Shown piece after piece: positions 52,363 through 63,556 of a stretch of DNA of 64,000 nt. Every line of letters begins with the position of its first letter. Within the stretch, counting starts at the first letter, position 1. The notes under the pieces are model-generated. The model did not search any database, was not told the DNA's origin, and worked only from the letters and a program-made list of their open reading frames with translations. The DNA is from Aegilops tauschii subsp. strangulata (lineage: Eukaryota > Streptophyta > Magnoliopsida > Poales > Poaceae): NCBI RefSeq assembly GCF_002575655.3, contig NC_053037.3, forward strand, positions 141,619,207 to 141,683,206. Direction: 5' to 3'. Both the position numbers and the translations under genes were made by a program.

Positions 52363-54700
52363 ACAGATGTATAGAAGCACAGATCATTTGACCTGAGTGC
52401 TAATGTTTCAAGCTGTAGAATCTGATGGAGCATCACGATCTTCACCTTTTTCCGCCATTGCTCTTGAACAACGAAGCGAATGTCTGATAGTCTGGTTTCA
52501 AAACCATTCATGTCTTGACGACATTTCTCAACCACTATTCTTGTTTTCGAAACATCGTCCATTAGGGATTGGACTTGTGTCTGGAGCACAGATATATCAC
52601 TCTGTCTAGCAGGAAGATTTTGTTCAGTAGGTGATTTGGACGAGGTTACCTTGACAACCAACCCAGAATTACGCAGGAAGGTGCTTTTTGCACTGTTAGT
52701 GGAGAGATACTGACGCACTGCAGCAAGAGGTGACATTGTGCCTGTAGTAGCCTCGTCACCTTCAGGTGGTTGTGGCTGTTCAATCATTTGTTCCATAGCT
52801 TCCTAAAAGTTTGAACTTGTAGATTAGTGTACCAGATAAGTTACTAATGGGACAAAAACAAACAAAGTAGGTTAAACGTTTATACATAACTTATTTTGGT
52901 GAACTACTGTAATACATTAGCATGTATTGTAGTGCCAACTACATAATAAAATCACTTTCGGAACATATGTCCATGTAGCATGCCTACTGTATTGTCTATT
53001 TCCTCACATTTGTTGAAATCTAAGGATAAAGAGACATGGTTTAAAGTAGGATGAACATAGTATGACATCATTCATATCATGGGCAAACAGATATAAAACA
53101 AACAGGCTATTTTATCATTGTGTGCGCACGTGAACATAACAACTAGATTACAGATCAAGACCAAAAGAATATCCTTCATCTCTTTTAAACCATGTAAGGT
53201 GAAATGATACGTTAAGACAACTGTGAATAAAAGTGAACAGAGTAACTGACATTGGCTGCAAACCAAGTAGTTAAATGAACACATCACAGTACCAATCAGT
53301 TCAAGGCAGGAGGAGTAAGGACTTACAACAGCGGCTTGAACTGGTGTGCTCATGCCCTTCATCTTGCTGGTGTGGCAATCCTTGAAGATTTGCACTGCAT
53401 TCGGTTCAGGTTCTTTTTGGTCCGCACGGGCTTTCCTCTGTATTTGGAACAAGTCAATATAGATACGATAATATGGCACAAAAAAAAGAAAGAAGTAGCA
53501 GCTATTTACAAGAGTCTCGCAGTGTGCAATATAGCTACGAGATCCTGTTGTCTGTTGGAATTTCACTTTAGAACGGTTGGTTTTGTTCTCCAAACAGTTA
53601 GCCTAGAAGAAGATACACTTGTAAGGCACATACATAAATACAAGTTCAATATGTGGTCTGATGAAATACATATAGCCTACCTGATACTTTGGATCAGACC
53701 AGTGTTTAACGAGGGCTGTCCAGTCTTCATCTGTAATATATTCCACTGGAGATGTTTGGGCGATTTCATTGTTAGCCTTGCCTTCAAAGTGAGATTTTCT
53801 AAGGTGGTACCGATACTGTCGCAGAGCAGACTGAAAAACATGAGTGCATGCTTGTTTAGTTGCATCATCTTTCGGATCCAAGTTGAACCTCATCTGTTGA
53901 AAAAAGAATGTGAGTCATATTAGGAGGAAGCTAGAAAGTATGGGACAGAGCAAGACAATATTACTAATTGCGATGAATAACATTACTTACGGATAAATGG
54001 TCAAGGAAGGTGTTAAACTGGGTATTGTCTTTCTCATTTCTGTACTGGATCCACGTTGGGAGGATACGTGCATGACACCTAACGGCAACGGCTGCCTCTG
54101 ATACTAACTTGGCTGACTCTGTAGCATCACGTGGCCTTTTTAAACCTGCCTCAAAATGGATCTCCATTCTTCCTCCTTTAGATTTTGTTAATCTGTCAAG
54201 CATTATCCCTGATGTCTGTTTCCGCTTGCGCTGTGGTGCTAATTCAACAACGAATATGGAAAGTGTTAGTGTACATCAAACTGTGAGAGTACATATAAAG
54301 GAGCATGCAACTGCAACTTGACTCGGTCAGGTACCGTCTTGGTGTTGATGCTCATGAGGTTCATTTGATCTTGCCAAGTCCTGTTGTGTCAGCAGTGCTT
54401 CGGAAGTAGTGTTAGGTGTGAAGGCAGCTTGGGAACTGGCCAGTTCCGGAGCAAACGAACGAGTAACTGGTTGAGATGCTGGTACAGTTGAAGCGGATGC
54501 TGCAGCTGGTGGAGCAGGTGATACTGTGTTTGTAGATTTAGCCGGTGGACTTGGACCTTCTACTGCACTATAAGTACCAGCAGAATCTCGACGGCAGAAC
54601 CTTTTCCGTTTCACCCGACGAGTAACAGCACTCCCTACTATATTATTTTCCTTGCTCTTTTTTGACTTTGCCATGTCAAGCCGTACCCACAACACAAAAG
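52363..54700 (-). pseudogene. transposon gene C, Ptta/En/Spm (Transposase_24) core exons
   Basis: Minus-strand exons in order: 54,677-54,340 (MAKSKKSKEN start, Lys-rich then Ala/Pro/Ser-rich); about 54,200-53,992 (MEIHFEAGLKRP, WIQYRNEKDNTQF); about 53,893-53,694 (DWTALVKHWSDPKYQ); 53,602-53,511 (NKTNRSKVKFQQTTGSRSY); 53,437-53,327; and 52,802 to the break at 52,363. The sequence DWxxLVxxW followed by NKxNR and TGSxSY is the hallmark of the plant Ptta/En/Spm transposase family, here split over three exons with clean GT-AG borders. The last exon is a predicted coiled coil and is cut off by the gypsy LTR, so its end is lost. In CACTA elements this protein binds DNA and assists the catalytic transposase. 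Whether C is a CACTA element proper is unproven, as no CACTA terminus is present. Confidence 0.65.
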
Positions 54701-57700
54701 AATAAAATCACTCTTCAGAACTCATTGATGCATGATACAGACAAGCAATACTTTGATGTAAGACAACCGTATGAGGATGGAATATGTAAGAAAAACAGGA
54801 CGGCATGACATATTCATAGCTACGATGTGCAAACTAAGCAGAAGGATTTTCAAGAAAATAGAAGTAATGCAAGCTAGACACCATATGAAAGATGCAACCA
54901 ATATTACTCTGCCAAGTTAAAAGTGTCTTGTCATAAGTGGCAATTCAAAAAATTAGAAGCAGTACAACATAGAAATCAATGCAAGATGCAACCACTATCA
55001 AACTGCCATGTTAAAAGCGTCCAATCATGAGTGACTGATGCGGGATACACAACAGCAGTACTTTGATGTAAGAACATGGTATGATAGATAGATGCAGTGT
55101 ATTCTAGACACAGAAAGCCATGTCATATGCACATGTATAACGTATAAACTCAGCAGGTGCAATTTAATCAAAATAGAAGAAATACAGGCTAGACAACATA
55201 TGCAACATGAAACCAATTATCACACTGTCAACTTAGAGCAAGCACCTGCGATGGTGGAGTACGGGAGATGAACTCATCATGTAGACTAGGGACTTCAACT
55301 TCATTAGCAGTAGCAGTGGCAAATCTAGAGAGTCTCTGTTTGCGTCGGTGCGGAGGACCACCAACATCCCCTAACTTACTCTTTTCCTTCCTATTTTCTG
55401 ATATTTCCTTATGAAGTCAAAACCATAAGAAGATGAATAAAATTAGCTCTGCATAACTGGTTGATGCATGATACAGACGAACACTACTTTGATGTAAGGC
55501 AAGCGCAGGATAGGAGGATGGAATATATACAAAAAAGACAGCGTTTCATATTCACACGTACGATAGGAGGATGGAATATGTATGAAAAAACAGTAAGCGG
55601 AAGGCATTTCAACAAAATTAGAAGAAATGAAAGCTAGGCACCATATGAACATGCAACCAATATCACTCTATCAGGTAAAAAGTGTCTCGTCGTAAGTGCC
55701 ATTTCAACAAATTAGAAGCAGTACAAGCTAGAAGACAATGCAAGATGCAACCTACATCACAGTCCCAAGTTAAATGTGTCTTATGGGTAAGTGATCGTTG
55801 CAGGTATAAGTTGTAAGCTACGCAGATGCAATTCAACATAATCAGAAGCAATACAAACTAGACATCATACGGAAAACGCAACCACGTATAACAGTTCCAA
55901 GTAAGAGCAAGCACCTGTGATGGTGGAGTAGGGGAGATGTGCTCATCATGTACACGTATGTTCTAGAAACAGGAACACATGTCATATTCATAGTCATTAT
56001 GTGTAAAGTAAGCAGATGCAATTCAAGTTAGAAGCAATACAAGCTAGACATCATACGCAACATGCAACCACATATAATAGTGTCAAGTTAGAGCAAGCAC
56101 CTGTGATGGTGGAGTAGGGGAGATGTGCTCATCATCTACACAACTACGTTGACTGTCCAGCCTTGTGTTGTCTTGCGAATCTTGTTGGGAGGATGGCGGA
56201 GTAGAATCTGTAGAGACCCCCTGTTTGAGTTGCTCCGAAGGACCACCATCATCCACTGCCGGACTAATTTCCTTTAGCTGTAATGATTTTGCATTGTGAA
56301 GTCAAACCGATAAGAAAAAGGAATAAAGTTCGCTCTTTAGAACTCATTCATGCATGATACTGACGAACACTACTCGGATGAAAGGCAAACACATGATACA
56401 AGGATGGAATATGTATGAAAAATAGGATGGTGTGACATATTCACACCTATGATGTGGTAACTAAGCAGAAGGCATTTCAACAAATTAGAAGCACTGCAAG
56501 CTAGACACCATATGAAAGATGCAACCAATATCACTCTGCCAAGTTCAAACTGTATGGCGTTTCAACAAATTAGAAGCATTACATGCTAGAAATCATATGC
56601 AAGACACAACCAATATGATAGTGGCGACTTAAAGGTGCCTTATCATAAGTGACTGATGCGGGATATGCAAGAATAGTAGTCTGATGCAGAAACAGGAACA
56701 CATGTCATATTCACAGGCATTATGTGTAAAGTAAGCAGATGCAATTCAACAAAGTTAGAAGCAACACAAGCTAGACATCATACGCAACATGCAACCACAT
56801 ATAATAGTGCCAAGTTAGAGCAAGCACCTGTGATGGTGGAGTAGGGGAGATGTGCTCATCATCTACACAGCTACGTTGACTGTCTAGCCTTGCGTTGTCT
56901 TGCGAATCTTGTTGGGAGGATGGCGGAGTAGAATCTGTAGAGAACCTCCATTTCAGTTGCTCGGAAGGACCACCATCATCCAATGCCTTGCCAATTTCCT
57001 TTAGCTTTATTGATTTTGCATTGTGAGGTCATACCGACAAGAAAAAGGAATATCATTCGCTCTTCAGAACTCATTCATGCATGATACTGACGAACACTAC
57101 TCTGATGAAAGGCAAAGTCATGATACGAGGATGGAATATGTACGAAAAAATGGACGGCTTGACATATTCACACCTATGATGTGGTAACTAAGCAGAAGGC
57201 ACTTCAACAAATTAGAAACACTACAAGACACCATATGGAAGGTGCAATCAATATCACTCTGCCAAGTTAAAACTGTCTCGTCATAGGTGGCGTTCATCAA
57301 ACTAGAAGCAATACATGCTAGAAATCATATTCATGACGCAAACCAATATCACACTGCCAACTTAAAGGTGTCCCGTCATAAGTGACTGATGCAGGATACA
57401 CAAGAAGAGTAGTTTCATGTAAGAACATGGTGTGATAGACAGATATAGTATGTACCAAAAACAGGAAAGCGTGTCATATTCACATGTATCATGTGTAAGC
57501 TAAGTAGATGCAGTTTACACTAATTAGGAGCAATACGTGCTAGACACCATATGCAACATGCAACCAAATATCACACTGCCAAGTTAGAGCAAGCACCTTG
57601 GATGGTGGAGTAGGGGTGCGGAGACTTGGACCTTGTAATGCACTATCAGTACAAGGAGAATCGGTACAGATGCTCCGTTTACGTTGCTGCAGAGGACCAC

Positions 57701-59410
57701 CATCATCGCCTTCCTTACTCTTTTCCTTCCTCTTTCATGATTTTGCCTTGTCAAGTCAAACCCACAAGAAAAAGGAATAAAATTTGCTCTCCAGAACTCA
57801 TTGATGCATGATACTGACGAACACTACTTTCATGTAAGGCAGCCGCATGATAGGAGGATGGAATATGTATGAAAAACAGGACGGCGTGACATATTGACAT
57901 GTATGATGTATAAAGTGTAAACTAAGCACAAGGTGCTTGAACTTGTTAGAATTGATGCAAGCTAGAAACCATATGAAAGATGAAACCAATATCACTCTGC
58001 CAAATTAAAAGGGTGCCCTAACAAATGTATTTGACCAAATTAGAAGCAATACATGGCAACAGGCTAGAAATAATATGCAATATGCAACGAATAAAGGTGA
58101 CTCATCGTAAGTGATTGATGCAGGATACAGAAGAGAGGTAGTTTCATGTGAGAACAAGGTTAACACATAGATGTAGTGTGTACCAAAAATAGGAAGGCAT
58201 GTCATATTCACATGTATAGTGTGTAAACTAAGCAGATGCAATTTACCCTAATTAGAAGCATTACAAGCTAGACACCGTATGCAACATGCAACCACATATC
58301 ACACTGCGAAGTTAGAGCAAGCACCTGTGATGGTGGTGTAGGGGAAGTGCGGTCTTCAGGTACAGAGCTACGTTCAATATCTTCATTTAGGCTTGCTGTT
58401 TCTTGAGAATAATGTGGAGAGGATCAAATTGCATTCTTTATAAGATTATTGCGTCTCATATTAACCCACGCGCGTGACTATCTCATCATAAGCGATAGAC
58501 GCAGGATACACAAGAACAATAGTTTGATGTAAGAACATGGTGTGATAGGCAGATGTAGTATGTACCAAAAACAGGAAGGCGTGTCATATTCACATGTATA
58601 ATGTGTAAGCTAAGGAGATGCAATTTAACAAGTTAGGAGCATTGATGAGGGATACACAAGAAAAGTAGTTTGATGTAAGAACATGATTAATAGAAAGACG
58701 TAGTATGTACCAAAAACAGGAAGGCATGTCATATTCACCGGTATAATGTGTTAACTAAGCAAATGCAATTTACCCTAATTAGAAGCATTACATGGTAGAC
58801 ACCACATGCAACATGCAACCACATATCACACTGCCAAGTAAGAGCAAGCACCTGCGATGGTGGTGTGGGGGAATTGCGGTGATCAACTAGAGAGCTACGT
58901 TGACTATCTTCATTTAGCCTTGCTGTTTCTTGAGAATCATGTGGGGAGGATGACACTGCACTCTTTAAACGAGTAGGGCGTCTCACAGTAACCCACTCGG
59001 GTGACTGTCTCATCATAAGTGATTGACGAGGGATACAAAAGAGCATTAGTTTGATGTACGAACATGGTTAATAGACATATGTAGTATGTATCAAAAACAG
59101 GAAGGCATGTCATTATCAAAGGTATAATGTGTAAAGTAAGAAGATGCAATTTAACCAAATTGGAAGCAATACGAGCTAGACACCATATGCAACATGCAAC
59201 CACATTTGACAGCGCGAGGTTAAAGCAAGCACCTGGGATGGTTGTGTGTGGAAATTGAGATCATCAACTGCAGAGCTATGTTTACTGTCTCCAACCGCTG
59301 ACACTGCACCCATTAGAGCGCTGAAACGCTTAGTGCTTATCTTCGAATTACACTGGAGCGACTTCTGTCTTTTCTTTTCTGCATTCATCAACAGTGCGTC
59401 AGAGTCTGAA
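54701..59410 (-). repeat. gene C upstream array: about eight repeated exon-intron units
   Basis: The donor-side signature (minus) CACCATCACAG|GTGCTTGCTC or a close variant occurs at about 59,232, 58,852, 58,326, 57,598, 56,829, 56,102, 55,915 and 55,251. It marks exons that mostly end in PTPPSQ or TPPSQ. Exon bodies are related: SSQQDSQDNARLDSQRS at 56.1 and 56.8 kb, SSPHDSQETARLNEDSQRS at 58.9 kb, and Lys/Arg-rich versions at 55.3 and 57.6 kb. The following introns are also similar, with repeated GCAACATGCAACCACATAT and AAGCAGATGCAATT words. Periods range from about 190 to 770 bp. Some units are truncated (55,905-55,960) or carry stops (58.3-58.5 kb). The first exon of the array (59,410-59,232) has acceptor GTATTTCAG and encodes DALLMNAEKKRQKS. 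Confidence 0.75.
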
Positions 59411-60250
59411 ATACCCATGCATAAAAAAACAATAGTGTGAGTATGGGTGAAGTGTGTGCACAATTAGTATAGTGTAAAGGTAGCAGATAGCAGGTCGGTG
59501 AGAAATAAATGACGGGAGACATATGATAGCTCTACAACATGCATGGCACACTAAATTACTACAGGATTCTATGAAAATAACAGTCAACTGAAAGCACATA
59601 GGTCAGTCCATTTTTTTTTGCACCGTCTGATGTACAAAGAACGAGCAGATCGCCTTCATCTACCTCCAGCCAGTCAGTCTTGACGATCTTCCTCGAAACG
59701 CCAGCAACCATCGGCCCAGTATTCCTCCCCTGCCCGCGCCCTCCCCTCAACCTCACCGCACCGCCGTGCTTGGCACCGCCCCCCCCCGGCCATCCATTCC
59801 AGCCCCGCCGACCTCCAGATCGGGCGCAAGCAGCTCCTGCGCCCCACACCCCTATGATAGACACCGATGTGCCGCTTCCCCGGGGAACAGGCGGACTAGG
59901 TGCTCCGCGCGCCTAAGCGGGTGCTGCTTCTTTTAATTGCGGTTCGACTGACCCTGAATTGAAATCCAGGTGGGCTACTGACCTCTAGCAAAGGTGAAAT
60001 AGTAAAAGGGAGGAAACCTTGTGCATTTAGTATCACGAAGAAGATGCAGTAAGAAGCGCTCAACTAGTTTCTTTCGTGGGATATATACGGTGTGAGCGGA
60101 GACGTAAGATTTGCATGAATAAGGGAAGAGGAGTACCTCTTTCGGCTGGCAGTGTTGTGTCCTCCTTCTGTTTTTCTGACGATCTTCTTATTGTTCGCCG
60201 GAAACCAGAAGTTGTAGAGGACGGTGCAGCCTTGGACGAACCCATGGCCA
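59411..60250 (-). other. 5' exons of gene C, uncertain
   Basis: On minus, 60,247-60,140 reads MGSSKAAPSSTTSGFRR to a donor (AGAG|GTACTCC) and may be exon 1. A second open frame (59,864 to about 59,663; Gly/Arg-rich, then VSRKIVKTDWLE with donor GAG|GTAGATG) could be an alternative first exon or a fragment of another gene. I cannot join either to the array with certainty. 59,700-59,870 is GC-rich; 59,900-60,060 shows nothing. Confidence 0.35.
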
Positions 60251-61060
60251 AGTTGTTGAGTGTGGTGCGGTGGCCGTCTGTCGGCGGCGGGGAAGCAGAT
60301 CCGAGGCGGCGAACGACGGCGTAGCGGGAACAGCTCTGGTGCGGTGGACGGTTGCGATAGTGGAGCTGCAGCAGTGAGGCGCAGGACGGCGTGGTCGGAG
60401 TGGTTCTGGTACGGCGCACGTCGGTGTCGGTGTCATGGAGGCAGCCCTGCCTCGGCTTCTGCTGCTAAGTCCTTGAGGGCGTTGTGGTTGTGTTGGACGA
60501 CGACGTCGGGGTACCGGCTCCGGCGTGATGGAGGAGGGCGGCGGTGGATTGGCCGCTATGGGGTGGAGGACGGAGGAGGCTGGGGTTTCGCAGCTGGTGG
60601 AGAGGGCGTTTTCACGCCCACGGAGTATGAATGGGGAAACGAAGGGAGGCGGGGAACTAAGGGGGAACAATGTTTCGGTTTGAGACGCGCTTGTTTGAAA
60701 TTTGGGGAAAGTTACAAACTTTGCCCCCATCTAAAATTTCGGACATATTGCGGGTTGGGGGTAGGACAGTCATGTCAGGTGTCCCAAATGTGGGCGGAAT
60801 AGATTTCGGCCGAGCGCATGGGTAGGCGCCCACGGCGTATGAATGCTTCTCGGAGGCGGTTGAGACTGGCGTCTTGGTGAAGTTACAAACCTACCCCGGT
60901 TTAGACCTTTGGACATCGGGCCGATAGGCTACACGGGCCAGAGTCAGGACAGTAATTTCCTACCACCAAAACATTAGTCTCGCGCGGTTTCGGGTGACCA
61001 GAGGCCTATTTGGCGCTTCGTTCAATATTTGGGAGCAGAAGCATTAACGTTTTCGGTTCT
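60251..61060 (-). repeat. 5' region of gene C, homologous to 22,100-23,060
   Basis: GC-rich to 60,600, then collinear words with the B1 5' region (GAATGGGGAAA, AAAATTTCGGACAT, GACAGTAATTTCC, GGCGCTTCGTTCAA). Open minus-strand frames here are Pro/Ser/Arg-rich and unsupported. Probably promoter and leader of the transposon gene. Confidence 0.65.
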
Positions 61061-62100
61061 CTTGAATTGAACTTTCAGGATTTGTCAAACTTCACAAATC
61101 TTTACTCTTGAAAATCCTAAAGCTACGATTATTTTGGAATGGAGGGGGTACATTTGAATATATATTGTACACGAGTATATATTAAAAAATATGCAACTTA
61201 CCTCAGTTCATGCATGGTTCCAGATATAATCTCCTTGGTTGCAAAAAAAAGGATAGATATGCGTATGAATATATATAGCATGTTCAAACTCACAACAAAG
61301 ATTGATGCCCCCTTTTACATCTGATTTACAAATGCCATTATCTCGGGTTCAAATAGATGAATGCACTTCCTATGAATTCGAATCTTCGAAACCCCCTTTA
61401 TGTTGAATTCGACATGTATTCTATTTCGTAGCTAGCAATTTGGAATGTATCCATGCAAGTGACAAATGAATAAAGTGCTTCACACTAACAACATGGAGTG
61501 CACTAATTAATGTTTATATATGAATTGCAAAAGCATCCATTGCATGTATTTCAAACCGCTCTCACTCTATGGATCGATAATATGAAATAAACACATGCAC
61601 ATGCTAGAATTCAATAGAGTATGGGTGTCTGATAGACCGATTTTCGTTCATACGCACTTTGCAAAATTCATGATCTCATCCAAAAATAATAATGCCATTT
61701 ATATTTTAATTTAATGCGTAGAACCGCCTTTTACACATAGATGCACTATGCCTCGCCCCGTTCTCACAAACGCGTTATATATCTCTCTATCTAACGCATA
61801 AGTGCACACACTTTATATGCATCGGCATTTCTCTTTCACACATGCTCACAATCTCTCTCAGGGTGTCGGGGTGTCTCACGCACATGCTCTCTCTGTTTCT
61901 CTCTCTCTTTTTCTGACTACTATGTACCACTCTTTTCACTAATCTTAGTTGGAAAACACTATTTCTCTCACATGCATATATACACATGCACGGTCTCTAC
62001 TAGCCCTCTATACGCACATATATGTGCCTACGTGTCTCCCGCACGCACATTATCTTTAGGCCTCTCTCGCACACATTGCCCCCCCCCCCGACACACCTCT
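61061..62100. repeat. AT-rich then CT/CA-rich block upstream of gene C
   Basis: A Stowaway-like remnant (TTTTGGAATGGAGGGGGTAC) is at about 61,131-61,150. It is followed by AT-rich sequence and, from 61,780, CTCTCT/CACACA-type low complexity. Same order as 26,240-27,830 upstream of B2. No gene. Confidence 0.6.
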
Positions 62101-62114
62101 CTCTTAGTAGTTGG

Positions 62115-62560
62115 CAGATATGATTTCATCATATCATTCGGTAGGATATCCCTGGCTATTAGGCTGGATGGTAATACGAGGCAAAGTTTTACCCTAGTTC
62201 GGATCGGACCCTTGCAGTTGAAGAAAGAGCCTACTCCTGGTACTGTATATTAGTGATAGGGGTGTGTACAAAGTACACGTGAATACCAGGCATTGTGCGT
62301 GTGTGTATACTATCGACGAACTAGCCCCCAAGCTTGTATAACATACTAAGGGCCTAGGGTTACAAATCATATATAGTCGGCTTATCACCAGTGGGGATAG
62401 AGTCCTCCGCGACTCTGGTAGCTTTGTGTTGTACGCCGAGTCCTCAACATGGGTCTTCGTATAACACGTCTTGGTCCAACCTATATGTGGCGCAGGATGG
62501 AACCGACCCATGAGTCTTCATGTTGATCCACCACAACTAGAAATGATGTGCCCACCACAC
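62115..62560 (-). mobile_element. probable LTR fragment of a gypsy-type element
   Basis: AAAGTTTTACCCTAGTTCGG, then GAGCCTACTCCTG, AGGGTTACAAATC and TATATAGTCGGC are typical words of Triticeae gypsy LTRs read on the opposite strand, TATA region included. No internal domains adjoin it, so it is a solo LTR or fragment. Assignment from memory of the word pattern; no partner LTR in the window. Confidence 0.4.
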
Positions 62561-62639
62561 CACACACGCAATCGGCCACTAAGAAAATAAGCATATACAA
62601 TAGTACAACGGTATCTAGCTCACGATACGTCTCCATATT

Positions 62640-62960
62640 TTGTTGATGACACTGACGGACTTTGCATTTGATGCGTGCTCCTTATTTTGTTGACGACACT
62701 TACGGTCATTGTATTTGACGTGTAGCCTCACCCCGCACGTACACATGCACGCACGCAAGACACGCACGCATGTAGGCGTGCAACACTGACACATACACAC
62801 ACACGCATGCTGGCGTGCAACACTGACACGTACACATGCACTCACGAACACACGCACGTACGCACCCATGCATGCAACACTGAAACGTACCCTTGCACGC
62901 ACGCAACACTCGCATGCCTGCATGCACACAGCACACGACGCAAGACACACGCTCAACCTA
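62640..62960. repeat. CA/CG-rich minisatellite (TGCAACACTGACACGTACAC)
   Basis: Irregular tandem words GTGCAACACTGACAC, GCACGCACGCA and ACGTACACATGCAC. The reverse complement resembles 34,395-34,500 (GTGTTGCATGCGTCCATGTG). Frames across it give Cys/Val/Arg repeats and are not genes. A second TTTGTTGA(T/C)GACACT word repeats at 62,639 and 62,687. Confidence 0.8.
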
Positions 62961-63556
62961 TACATGCATGCACCCTTTGTTAAGGACATGGATTGTTACG
63001 GGTATTAATCAATCTTATCTGTGATAAGCAGAACATTGATGTTTGCAGCGGTCTTTATGAATCACAACGTATCGAACGGGCTATCAACATAGTAGGCTTA
63101 TCTACATGAAAAACATGACGTCACACTCAATGAACAATCATCGGTTTATGAAATGCCCGCTTCTGACCGCCCTGGCCCACCAAAGGTTCCTCTGCTGTGT
63201 GCTGCCTGCGTTGGGTCACTGACATGCAGGCCATGCACCCAAAGAGCCCACACGTCAGTGGAAGAATGGCGCGGTGTCCTAGGTCAGAGTCGAGGGCGCC
63301 ACTCGCGGCACGCCCGGTTGAACACACCTCCGTGCCGCATTCGAACGCCTCCATGAAACCCGCCCGTGTGGAAGCCGAGAAACCCACTCTGGACACACGT
63401 CCGTTCATGACCGGGCCGGCGTTAAACGCAACGCCGGCCGAGCTCCTCCCGTCCGCCGTCTATTTAATCTCCTATTTAAACGAGGCCAAACGCCGGCCAA
63501 GAATCGCACACCTCCGCCGCTCCCCTATCTCCTCCACCATTTTGTCCACTCTTACA
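62961..63556. other. upstream region of the right-edge gene fragment
   Basis: 63,213-63,262 has a CACTGACATG / CACGTCAGTG inverted pair like the foldback MITE at 5,885. TATTTAA words at 63,462-63,478 could serve as TATA box for the reading frame beginning at 63,557, with a C-rich leader between. Nothing else is seen. Confidence 0.35.

Noticed and set aside
55241..59410. CRISPR-like array of regularly spaced repeats
   Set aside because: Spacing is irregular, the repeats are long and diverged and contain splice signals in a plant nuclear context.
59680..59916. Plus-strand Pro-rich ORF
   Set aside because: GC-rich complement of a minus-strand frame; no domain or signal.
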